Shown here one piece after another: positions 27,395 to 39,584 of a DNA stretch of 64,000 nt. Both the position numbers and the translations under genes were made by a program. A model generated the notes under the pieces. It worked only from the letters and a program-made list of their open reading frames with translations, searched no databases and had not been told where the DNA came from. This DNA is from Hybos culiciformis (lineage: Eukaryota > Arthropoda > Insecta > Diptera > Hybotidae): NCBI GenBank assembly GCA_964007475.1, contig OZ023275.1:36265381-36329380 (forward strand), read 5' to 3'. Position 1 is the stretch's first letter. Each line of letters opens with the position of its first letter.

Positions 27395-30300
27395 ATAATT
27401 TTTTTATAATTTTTATTTTTTTTCATGTACACAACAATATGAAAAATAAATTGAAAAATTAAAAGAAAAAAAAATATATATTAAAATCAAAACCTAGAGG
27501 TAGTAGGTACGTATAGTGTTGTAGGTAAGATTATTATTTTCTATACATATATTTTCATTACAACAAAAAACAATTGCAGTCAGTATGAAACGAAATAGGA
27601 AAGAAAAAAACACAAAAAAAAAATCCACATAATATTGTCAGAAGAATTTTATGCAAAAAATAAAAAAAATATGCTACGCTATATATAACGGATATAAAAG
27701 ACATTTTTGAAAGTTGAAAATTTTTTTTGACAGAAATAATTTTAATTTTTTTTCCCCATAAAATTGAAAGCCTATAGTCACAATCACAGTGTTAGAATAT
27801 TCTTTTTATTATTTTTAAGAAAGGATTATTAAAATTAAGATTTCGTAACTTGATTGATTTCACTTTATGGAAATAGAACCAGACGATATCAGTTAAAGTC
27901 CATGACTATTTTATGAACATTAAATTCATAAGTGGACAAACTACTAACTTTGCTCTATATAGATTTTATTAGAATAATGTCATTTGAAACAATTTCAATC
28001 TAATAATCTAACAAATATTTGTATTAATAATTTTTTTTTTTTGTGTGGATTTGTATATTTTAATAAATATTTAGAAAAAAAAAAATACATGTAGGTACCC
28101 TAAGAAATATTTTGAAATCGTAAAGTGGAAAATATATAAATGTACTGCATGTATATACAATTTATTTATTATATTTAAAAAAAAAAAAATTAAAAGTAAA
28201 ATTATACCATTTTTCAAAAAGTCATGTACCTAATAATTTTCGAAATACGGTAAATTTCGATTGTACATCAAATAGCAAACATATAACAGGTATACTATAC
28301 ATCGATATGTATTTGTCTATGTTTTGTATATATCATTTTTTCATAGGAAATAATTGCATCTTCTTATGTTTTCAATAATAATTCATAAAAATCAGTGAAT
28401 CGAAAGTAGGTATATATTTTTTTTTCTGTATATAGTTTTATTTAAAAAATAATAATTTTGAAATCAATATAATATAGTAAAAATTTATATAAATTTTTAT
28501 TTGATAGTTTTAAATTTTTTGTTTATATAAAATATAAGTTTAAGATTCATCTATTGTCAAAGCTCAAGAATGGACTTGACTTTTTACAAAAAATGGCTTT
28601 ACATCTTCTTTTTTGAACCCTTAGCATTATTGAATGGTATAATATTACCAATGTTGTGATTTTAATAAGTTAATTGGTTTTTTAAATTTTTTTGGAAATT
28701 TTTTTACATTATCATTATATACATAATGTCACATAAGATTTATTATGTTTATTTTGATGTGCTTATCATTTCTTTTTTTTTTTTTTTTTATTATTTATCT
28801 CTATATCTTCCTTGAAAAAAAAAAAGAAAAAAAGTGAGCATATGACTGAATAAAAAAGCATAAGATAATATACTACATACAACTAAACTACATAATATAA
28901 AAGTAATTACAACAAAACAATTATTGCACTGATCAGAATAACTGATCGGAAAAATACCAGTCAAACTAGTTTATTTTTAATATTATTATGTACACATTGA
29001 ACGTATATGTGCAGCAGTGTGTACACACAATTTATTTTTTTATTTTCATAATTATTTTTCCATAATATGAAAAAAAAAAAATATGTAAAACTTTAACGTT
29101 TGACGTTGTTTAATTTTATTTTATCTAAATTTTTATTTACATAAATAAACATTAAATAATATTTACTAATAATGACGTCATAAACAGTTGTTTTGTCCAA
29201 AGACGATAATAAAAATTAATATTATTGATTTATATTACGAATATTATAGTTAATGTTTTTTTTTGTTAAAAAGAAAAAAATTATGTATATTTAAAAAAAT
29301 TGTTAGAAAAAAAAACCTATTAAAATGTTGAGTAATAATAAGATTTTTTTTCCCCCCAATTTATTAGTTTTATTAATTTGATGATGATTTGAAATTGATA
29401 TAAAATGTAATATTTTTTTTTTAATTTTTTTTTTTTAATACCTAACGATTATTTTTATACAACAAGAAAAATGTACAAATTTTGATTGAAGTTTAATTTT
29501 TATTTTTATTTTTAATTAAATAAAATCAAATAAATCGTATAATGTACATTAGTTCAGCTAATTAAAATTTACTATTATACTATTCAATATAAATAAGTAT
29601 ACACATTTAAGATATTACGTAGGTACTTAAATTGTATACTTCATAAGTTTATAATTTCGTCTTATAAAATATATTTTATTATGAAATCAAATGATTTTTA
29701 CATTGTTATTTGTATATATTTTATTATATAAGTTAAATATTGAAATTTTGAAATCTTATTGTAATGTAGAGCCCATAAATGTTTGAGATGCTTATATTAT
29801 ATACTTAAATGTTTAACAAAATATTTCACAATGAACATAAGAAAATTAATTTAATGATTTGAAGGTGAAAAAAGATTTTAATCAAAAAAATTAAACAAAA
29901 TTACAATACCTTGATTTAAGAAAATTTTTCCAAATGGGTCCATTGGTCTTTAAGGGTATCAAAACGTTTTTACTCTAATCAATATTGCTATAATTTTGAC
30001 TTTATCTAGGTATTTGAAAATAATTTCATTATAACAAAAATTCAAAAGAAAAATTATTCTTAATCAGAAATTATAATTTTCATAATAATTGTATCGACCT
30101 TCTTGATGAAAAGACATAAATCCGACATTATATAAATACAAACAAACAAACTTATGTTCAATTGTTCAACATAAATTATATAAATATATACATTTTTTTT
30201 TTTTCAAATCATGACATCACTTCTAATGTTCATTCTGATTCTTAAAATTTGATAGCTAAGACTTTTTTTTTTTATTCATAATTTTGTAAGAATAATATAT

Positions 30301-31998
30301 AAATTGAATATAATAAAAATATTGAACCGGAAAACTAAATTTATTTTCCAAAAATTCCTATGAATAATTATTTTTTTTAAGAAATTCATTATTATAATTT
30401 TAATATAAATAGTGTGTACATAGATAATATACATATATAATAAATATGAACGATGTACGTATTTAAAATATTATTATTGTTAAAAGTACTTATTCGTTTA
30501 TATTTATGACGTAAATTTTTTTAAAGAAGAAATAAATATGCATATACATCCTATATATTATAATATAATAGTATCAAAAAAGAGCTTATTCTGTGAAATC
30601 TATATAAATTAAAGTATAGTCAAATAAATAAATAACAAAAAAAAAAATTCAAATAAAAAATTACTTTAGATTTTAGATTTTTATTTTTTTTTAAATCATC
30701 ATCGTGACATAAAAACAACAAAATATTTGTACAAAGTAATTTGCTTGAAGCAAGGTCAGATTTTAAAAGCTTTAATTTTTTTTTTTTTTTTTGTATATTT
30801 TGATTTTTCCTTGTTTCGGTTTTTATTTATTTTTCTTAAAATAATGCATGGAAAGTAAAGCTTTTTTTTCTTTTGTCAAAACTTATAATTAAGAGTTTTA
30901 AACAAAGTATCTCAAAAACGACTAGAAATTATCGAAATAAAATCCTTAATAATATTAACTTGATAATTTAAGAAGCATCTTTCTTTTGATTTTAAAATTA
31001 TTTCAATAAGTATATTTAATTAAAACATGGTAGAAAGTCGAAAACTTAGAAATCAAAAAACAAAATTTTCTAGTCTTAAGTATAGTTTAAAATTATTATT
31101 CAAAACGGGGGAAAAAAAATTAATGTTCATCGAATTTATGTAAGATGATGTACGTAGATAGTATATTTTCTTAAAACGAACCTTAATTTATATCATTGTT
31201 ATGTATTTCATATAAAGTACTCTTATTATTTTTTTTTGGATTTATGCGATTTCTTCTATATTATATATACACACTAAATGGTGTGACAATAAATTTTTCA
31301 GCATTCCAGATAATGCGTACAGCGTATTAAATAAATATATTTTGAATTTTTTTTTTGTAATTCAAGGCTAAATTTATTTATGAAAAATGTACACAAATAA
31401 TTTCCGAGGTTATTTACATTATTTTGTTGTTATTTTTCAAATTGAAAATATTATCATGATACTTGAAGATATTAAGTCTGAAGATTTTTCATTTCATTTG
31501 TTTTTCTTATTTTTCTTATTTTTATTTTTTTTTAAAGTTCAGAAAGGTTTTATTTTACTATTTTTTTTTTGTATGTATAAGGAAACCGGCTAACGAGAAG
31601 CTTGATTTTCTTGCTATTTTTTTTTTTTTTTTGGAGAAGTTTTATACGGAATAATTTACATGTTTGTAAATACATGTTAGATTTATATATATATTGCAAT
31701 ATTGCATTTGCAGAAATGTACATATATATTTTTTTTTCAAATAATTTTTATATTTTATTTGAAAAATATGTCTTCAATTTATAATGGGAAAATTAAAATA
31801 TAATATATGGTTAAATAAAATATAATTATAAATATATAATATATGGAAAAACTAAAATGTTAGAAATGTTTATTTTTATTATATCGATTTGGAAAAAAAA
31901 ACAACGATATTTATGTATAATATATATATATAGTAGTATCTTATGTAATAAAACATTTACCATCAAATCGCCAATTTTATTGAAAATTTAAAAACATT

Positions 31999-32012
31999 TT
32001 TTGGCGCCAAAA
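31999..32012. promoter_or_regulatory. E2F-like palindrome TTTTGGCGCCAAAA
   Basis: A perfect 14-bp palindrome matching the consensus E2F/DP site (TTTSGCGC on both strands) in otherwise GC-poor DNA. No promoter or gene is visible next to it, so binding is only a possibility. Confidence 0.3.
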
Positions 32013-32250
32013 GTTTTATAATGTATTTTTTAGAGGTTAAAAAATATTATTATTATAAAAATGAATTATGTATGTATACATTATAGAGTTTTCCTATATA
32101 TAAAGAAAAGAAAAAAAAACAAACAATCTTATGAAATAATTTCTAAGTGTATATTAATGTATAATGAAGAAAAAAGCTCGGAAAATTAAATGAGTGCAAT
32201 ATTGAAATTCTTTAATTAACTTCATTAATTTTCATATTTATCGAAATTTA

Positions 32251-32316
32251 CCTATACCTATACCTATACCTATACCTATACCTATACCCATACCTATACC
32301 TATATCTATACCTATT
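32251..32316. repeat. (CCTATA)n hexanucleotide tandem repeat
   Basis: Eleven or so CCTATA units with two point-variant units (CCCATA, TCTATA). It is internal and not a known telomere unit. Confidence 0.95.
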
Positions 32317-32951
32317 TAAATTTGGTAGAGTTAAGAATTTTTTTCTGCCATTTTCATTAATTTTGAAAGGAATTTAATTTTTCTATTATTATTATTTTAT
32401 TATTTTTTTTTTCAAAATTCGAGCAAAATATACAATTCGATTATGAAATCTACATAAAAAACATAAAGTTAAAAAAAAATTTTTTTGAAAAAATAAATAA
32501 AAATTAAATTAATTATAATTATCAAAATCAAAAGCTTAAAAGTATTTCCACACATTAAGAAACAAAAAACAAATGTATATATATAATTATATTTTATATA
32601 TATATCCAAAAAAAAAATGAAAATCCTTAAACATAAATGAAATTATGTTAAATACCTTTCATAAATTTTATTTTTTTTTTTCGTTTTCCTTTTAAAGTAA
32701 ATTTAAAGAGGAAATTTTATTAAAATTAAACAAACAAGAACGGAATCCTTTTTTAACAAAATAACATTATACTCTTCTAATATTTAATTAAATATTTCGT
32801 GCGTAAAAATTTTTACACAAATTTAGAATTTTATATCCGAAAATAAAAAAAAAAAAAATATGCTTAAAAAATTATAAACATTTTGTTATAAACAACATTA
32901 ATTAGAAAATTGTTTTATGGTGTATCTTAAAGCCGCAATCATAAGTAAATG

Positions 32952-32992
32952 CAGTGGCCCCGAGCTTTATGACTTCGGGCCCGGTAACACAC
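32952..32992. repeat. GC-rich hairpin island
   Basis: GGCCCCGAG followed a few bases later by CTTCGGGCCCGG forms an imperfect GC-rich stem in a region of about 20% GC. It resembles the subterminal hairpin of a transposon end, but I could not pair it with a second end. Confidence 0.35.
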
Positions 32993-33329
32993 AGCTAGAA
33001 ATTCTAAATTACAGTGTTTGTCTCATTATTTAACTAAATTGGATAGAAATTCCATTCTTAGGACCTGCGCTTATGCCTATTCTCTATTTCTTACGCACAT
33101 GCTTTCCAATCTAACTAAAATACAAAACATAATTATGTTGCTTATATCATAAACTAATTATGTAACAATATAGAGCCTACAACTGACTTTTACTTTAAAT
33201 ATTCAGAAAAAAATTTTTATTGTGAAGAGTTATCCTACTTGAAAGGATTAAACTTGCTCCCCTAAAGTATTTTGTAAAAAAAAAAGAAGAAAAAGATGAA
33301 GAAGAAAAAATTATTCTAAGGATTATAAG

Positions 33330-34648
33330 TAGAGACCGGAATTCCGTGCAATTGCACCTTTTTTTTGGGCATTTAGAATGGGTTAGAACCAAAAGATCTA
33401 TCCGAATCTTGTAAAATGATATTTTTTGAGACCCATTTTCTGTTGCACGAAATTGCACGTTTTGGGGTACATTGCACGAAACTGCACGTTTTAGATTTTT
33501 TTGCAAAACAGTGCACGTTTTAAAGTTTTTGGAAACAATTATTTATAAAATTAATAAAATTTAAAAAAAAATATGTAAAGTATGTATGTTTGAATAATAA
33601 TTTTTATTAAAACGTTTTTATTCACTTTGTTGTTCGGTACAAATTTTGTAATCAATTTTTCAGGCACTTCTAGATGAGATAAAGGCTTGAAAATTGGGAT
33701 CCGAGATGGTTATAGAATATTAGAAATTTTGATCCAAGGCCCCGATGGGGGGGCTATCTTAGAAGCCGGTTTTTGAATTTTCGTATATTCCGATAAAATG
33801 TTATAGCGTTGGATCGAAATACCTGGATTAAAGACTGGATATCGCAGGGCCCCCATCTGTGGTCCCAGGACTCCGGGGAGGAGGCTAAAAAGTAAATTTA
33901 GAAATTTAGGATTTCATAGCTTTAGCATATGTAAAATAGATATAAAAATTTTATGTTTTTATTTATGGCTTAATTCGATTCAAATAAGATTAAAAAAGAA
34001 AAAATAAATAAATAAATAAAAAAAAAAATTTTAAAACAACGTTTTTATAACGGAATAAAATAACTAAAAAGTAAAAAATATAATCAGATAATAATTGATA
34101 ACCTCATACCGATTTCCCTGAAAATTAATTCTCACGAAAAGCGTGGGGAGCCTAAAATTTAACATTTTTATCAATATCGTTTATCACACGCGCCCCACGT
34201 TTTTCGTGAGAATTAATTTTCAGGGAAATCGGTATGATGTTATCAATTATTATCTGATTATATTTTTTACTTTTTAGTTATTTTATTCCGTTATAAAAAC
34301 GTTGTTTTTAAATTTTTTTTTTTATTTATTTTTTTTTTTCTTTTATTGCTATAAAGTTATTTGAACAAAAAAAAAATTTTTTTTTGGAGCTTATTTTAAG
34401 AACTCTATGTTTCAAGATAAAATTTTACTTTTTATTAGTGATGCAGCGCCGTATATGATAAAAACAAAACAGCCGCTATACTTTGCAAAAAAAAAAATCG
34501 TTTTATTAAATTGTATTTCCTAAATATTTTTGTTTTCGATTTACCTACAGGATTTTAGGTTTTCAAATTTTTTATTGCACGTTTTTGCAAGTTTTGAGGT
34601 TTAAATTGCACGTTTTCAGATTTTGACTGCACGAAATTCCGCTCTCTA
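33330..34648. mobile_element. Non-autonomous hAT-type transposon, 1319 bp
   Basis: The element is flanked by a perfect 8-bp target duplication ATTATAAG (33322-33329 and 34649-34656). The left end TAGAGACCGGAATTCCGTGC is matched in inverse by the right end (TAGAGAGCGGAATTTCGTGC after reverse complementing), with two mismatches. Both subterminal regions carry repeated TTGCACGTTTT/GCACGAAA motifs (left about 33350-33520, right about 34575-34635), as expected for transposase binding sites. The 8-bp duplication and TAGAG terminus are hAT characters. The interior has no transposase reading frame. It contains a GC-richer block (about 33660-33890) and a long palindrome (separate entry). Confidence 0.88.
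33993..34341. repeat. Long near-perfect palindrome inside the hAT element
   Basis: The left arm (about 33993-34148) and right arm (about 34193-34341) are reverse complements over roughly 150 bases with only a few mismatches. For example, left CTCACGAAAAGCGTGGGG pairs with right CCCCACGTTTTTCGTGAG. The spacer is about 44 bases. Transcription would give a long hairpin RNA. It could be an internal foldback duplication or a separate nested foldback element; its outer ends lie in A/T runs, so no target duplication can be read. Confidence 0.9.
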
Positions 34649-37304
34649 ATTATAAGAAATGATGATTTTTTAAAAGCAGATTTTTTTTTTTTTTTAAAGA
34701 AAATTATGAAATATTCTTAATTTTTTATTTTTTTTTAACTTAAAAATATATACATAAATGTATGTACACAATATAATATAGTACATACAAATAAAAACAT
34801 ATAATCTTCTAAATAAAAATAAATATATGTATATTTATATAAGTTGAGTACACATAGTATAGAATTTATAAAAATGTTGACCTTATTTTTATAAAAAAAA
34901 AAAAAAAAAATAAGCAAAAGAAAAAGAAAATTCCCCAAGGATTTTGACTACTGGTTTTTTTTAACTGATATACTGTACTTGTACGGCAAAAAAAAAAAAA
35001 TATTGAAAAAATTATAAAGAAGAACTTAAATAATTTGTCGAATAATACGTAGATAATTTCAAAAGTTTGATGGGAACAAATTTTTTTGTTTTTTTTTTGA
35101 CATTCCTTATTATGCTCTGTAAGCATAAAACATAATGATTTTTTTGATAAAATTTTATATTTTCTTATAATGTCCTTAAAACAGGTAGAAAATATTCTTT
35201 CACAGTTCGTATTAATGGTTCGAGCAAGATCTCGTGAAATTTAAATTATTTCTAAGAATATCTATGTTTCTGTTTAAATTTTAAATCATTGTTAGTTTGT
35301 TTAATTATTTATTTATTTTCTCTAAATATCTTCAATTGACAATATAGCGATATTTTTCAAATCACTTAAGTTTTAGCAACTGTTCATAGTGTAAGTAAAC
35401 CAATCGATTTATTGATCCTAATCCGTCTAATAGAGATATACACTCTGAAAGTCATTAAAATTTTCTTTGATCTGAAAATTTTAATACCTATGGTCTTGAA
35501 GAAAAAAAAAAGAACAAAAAATAAATAAAAGAAAATAAGAATAACCATCGTGAAAGGACCAACAGAATAACCTTCCAGGCATTCCACAAGAAAAGATATA
35601 AATCTTCTTCAAGTTTTTTTGTTTAATTTTTTTTTTCTCATTTCTTATTTTTTTTTTTAATATTTGATTTATGCTAGTCCTTGTGGAAGCATATAACTTA
35701 TGTTTAGTCGATACATAAAATATTTATTTATCGTATTATATTGAAAATTATTTGCAAAGAATTGAAAATAGAAAATAATTTTCCACAACCGAAAAAAAAA
35801 GTAGAAGTTTTTTTTTTTAGCTTATTTTTTTTTGCTTTTTCTGTTCAGATTGACTTGAAGCTATATTTCCTTCTATAATTCTCAAATGTATATAAAAAAA
35901 AAAAATTCTCATTTATGATTTTATGCTACATTATATCATTATGGTAATTTTCCGAAATTTATTTATTTTATATGTATTGAATTTATATATCTATATTCTA
36001 TATATTGTGTATCGAGAACATTTAAGATAAGACAACAGAAAAATTTCTTATGTATATATATAAAATGAAAATTATAGGAAGTAAAGTTATGTTTTGAGGA
36101 AATTAATATTTTTTTCAATTTAAAGTAGTTATCAAAATATTATTGAATTAAGAATTTCTAGAATGCATCTTTATTTATGAAGTTGGTATTTTAAACTTTG
36201 GAGTCCAATACTAAAAGCTTCAAAGTACTTTGCTTACTTTTTTTTCTGCATTGAAATAAACTATGCTTTTTTAAACTAAAATATATAAAATAGTAATTTT
36301 TATTATCAAAATAATAATAAAAAAAAAAAATTGGTTGAAGGACAAAGTCGAATATCTTCGTAATTAACCTAAAGCAATATGTCAGATCGTTGTTACAACA
36401 GCCAAGGAGAAAAAAAAAACAAGTTATAACATTAATTCATGTATTAAGTATCTATATGTTTACAAAAAAAAAAAAACACAAATAATAATTATAATATGAA
36501 TCGTCAGATAAATGAAAAACAAAAAAAAAACATAACATGAACTTAAATAATGAAAAACAATAAAATAAAAAAAGTTATGTATATTTTTGCGAGTTCATTC
36601 TCCTCATTTATAGTTAGTTCTGTTATGTTGAGAAAAAAAAATAAAAAATAAAAAAAATAAAACTAACGAACTTCTTTCATGTCCCTAAAAAAAAAAAATA
36701 AAAAAAAAAAAAATAAAAGTTAAAAAAAAGTAACCATAACATTTATTATTTTTCCATTTTCTACTGTTAAAAATTTAATATAGCTAAATGCATTTTCATA
36801 CCTTTAGTTTTAACTTTTTTTTTTTTTTTATTATTAAAAGAGCGTGTTATTTAAATGGTTTTCATTTTTCTAACATAAAATAACAAAAAAAAAAAAATAT
36901 TTTACGTGATCTACAGAGTTAATTCCAGTGTATTATGCTGGCAGCAAAAAAATTTTTTTTTTACATAAATATTTTTTGGTTGTGGACTTCACAAAAGAAA
37001 GCAAATATCAATAAATAGATGTTGTGTGTGTGTTTTTTTGTTAAGTATATCAAAATTTAATTTCTCGAAAAATGGTTTTTTTTGTGAATTGGTAAAGGAT
37101 GTAAGCACTCAAATTGCCATGATTTAAAAGAATTATCTACTCACTTTTAAAAGGATTTTTTAATTAATATATTTCAATTCTCAAATTAAAAACAAAAAAA
37201 AAATTGAATCATACTGCATTCCCTCCGTACTATTGAAAGTTCTTGATATTTAATAAATTTATTTGAATATCATATTATAATTGCCGTTTGAAGTTTGATT
37301 AAGC

Positions 37305-37353
37305 TTGGGTTAGATAACATCCTCCATTTTATGGAGGATGTTATCTAACCCAA
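37305..37353. repeat. Perfect 23-bp hairpin
   Basis: Left arm 37305-37327 and right arm 37331-37353 are perfect reverse complements (starting TTGGGTTAGATAACATCC) around a 3-base T loop. Weaker matching (TTTGAAGT near 37287 and ACTTCAAA near 37376) extends outside. It may be the core of a small foldback element. The loop is too tight for a typical microRNA precursor. Confidence 0.85.
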
Positions 37354-39560
37354 CTGAATCCTTATCCTAAAGACGACTTCAAAGTAGAATGTTTAAATGG
37401 AATGCGATGCAAAAGCAATGATGGACTGAAAATTAGAAATAAAAACTCTATAAATGTCCGTCGCGGGTGCGCCATAAAGTGACCTTCAACGGAAGCAGAC
37501 AATCCTTTAAAACATTTTTATGTTGATAGTTGACCTTAAATTAAATTCAGTTATTAACAAATAAAAATATATAAATATTGTATTGTGCTGTATTTAAATT
37601 TTTTTTTTTCTAAATTCATTTATAGAGTTAATAAAAATTATTAAAAAATTACACTGCATATAGAGTTTGCATTACATGCACATGTCAAATGCATATTATT
37701 GCAACTGAAATAAGCAAAATTCCAAAACAGTATAAAATATATATAGCGACATATATAATTGGAGGTTTCATATTTTATTTTGTATATATTATAAAATAGG
37801 AAAATAATCCACTACTAAAGTATCTTTTATGTGTACACAAAATATATAGTTTTATTTATGATGTTTTTTATCTATTCGATTTCAAAAAAAAAAAATAAAA
37901 AATCTTATGCAGTTTTCAAAGAGAATATTACTGAAAATAATATTCTTTTATATGCATTCTCGTTTTTTTTTTTTTTTTTTGATTTTAATGTAATGAAATT
38001 TACAAATAAAAATTAAAAAAAAAAACTTTGTAAAATATCGTATGAGAATTTTTCTTTTTACGATGAAAAATTAAAAAGTGTAAAAGCGGGATAAAGTAAA
38101 TATATGTAAATCTATAATGTATAGAGGTTAGAAATGTAATATACATTTGTTATTAAACCCGTTGTGTCAATTTATCCCATATTGATTCGGAAATCATCAT
38201 GATAGTATACTTTACAGAGCTTAAAATTTCAATTTTTTTTTTGGCATCGGTTTGTGAGTATAGAAGATTATATTAGTAACCTAATAACGATGCAATGCAA
38301 TTCTACATAGTACTATAATGCTTACATTAATGATATGTATAAAATAGTACATAAATATCAAGCTATTAACCTTTAATAAAATCTAGGTTAGTGAAGTTAA
38401 GTTCATAAATTATTCTCACTTTTGACTATATTTTCAAATATCCTGATTTTTGATTTGAATTTTGTTTGCGACTTTAGAAGATCTTTTATCAGAAATAAAC
38501 ATATTATAGCATTGTATTAGTATTAAATGGTATATTTTGAAATTTCATAAATGGTCTTTATAATAAATATTCATTTTAAATTATATTATGGCAGAGTCGT
38601 CTCAGAATTCTAAAAAGATGATGCATTTTTAAAATTTAAAATAAAACTTAATTGTACTATAGATAGTTATGCATCACAAATTTCATAATGTTTTAAATCC
38701 GATGTTATTATTATTTTCAATGTCCAACATTCATCTAATGTAGGTAATATATATATATATATGAATATGCGGATAGAGAGGTAAAGATGATTCTTACTTC
38801 TATAATAGCTTAAATATTCCAAGTTATATGTATTGTGTTTCTTTTTTTTTTGTAACATTTTATGTTTAACTGTAAATTTTGAATATTCATTTTAAAATTT
38901 CCATGAATCTCTGCACAGAACAAAAGGTGAAAACTGCAACAATGTTCTGTATAATTAAACTATTAAATTTTAGGAAAATACTAAGCGGCGGCGAGTGGCG
39001 CGTAAATAAAGTTCCAGAATTAAATAATTCTAAAAATCTAGATAAGTAAATAGTAGTTATTTATTGTATAGTTGTATTTCGCAAATTTTAAGATATTTAG
39101 GTATATTTCATATAAGATAGCATCTAATTTAAGACATTTAAAGAATTTTAACTTTGTTTTATTTTCTATCCAGAATCTAATAATTATATTGTAAGCTTCT
39201 TAGAATCAAACTAAAATTTATCAATCTACACTTCAAATAAATTTTTAATTATTTTAATTTTTAAGAATTTTTTTTTATTAATCGACGACCAAAGAAAGTC
39301 AGGCGCCAAATTTATTTTTCTTCTATATATCTAATATCTTTATGTCTGATGTCTATATCTGAACAATATTTTTTCTTGAAAATTATAAATAAAATAACAT
39401 CTCGCGTCTGTAATATATATTTATTTATATACTTTTATTTTAATTGCAATGAATTTTATACAATATTAAATAATAATAACATTTTCTCAGAAAGCTTTCA
39501 ATGTCAATATCAAATTCAGAGAATTTCTATATTTAAACAATGCAATTCTGTAGATTTTAT

Positions 39561-39584
39561 AATAATAATAATAATAATAATAAT
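39561..39584. repeat. (AAT)n microsatellite
   Basis: Eight AAT units in non-coding DNA. Confidence 0.85.

Larger units (their letters stand above)
26476..33321. other. Non-coding AT-rich DNA
   Basis: No gene is supported in nearly 7 kb. It holds microsatellites at 27319-27394 and 32251-32316, an E2F-like palindrome at 31999-32012 and a short GC-rich hairpin at about 32952-32992. The open frames present are Phe/Tyr/Lys-rich translations of A/T tracts. Confidence 0.6.

Noticed and set aside
33195..33506. 103-codon minus-strand open frame at the left end of a hAT element
   Set aside because: It crosses the element boundary and translates the subterminal repeats; it is not a transposase.
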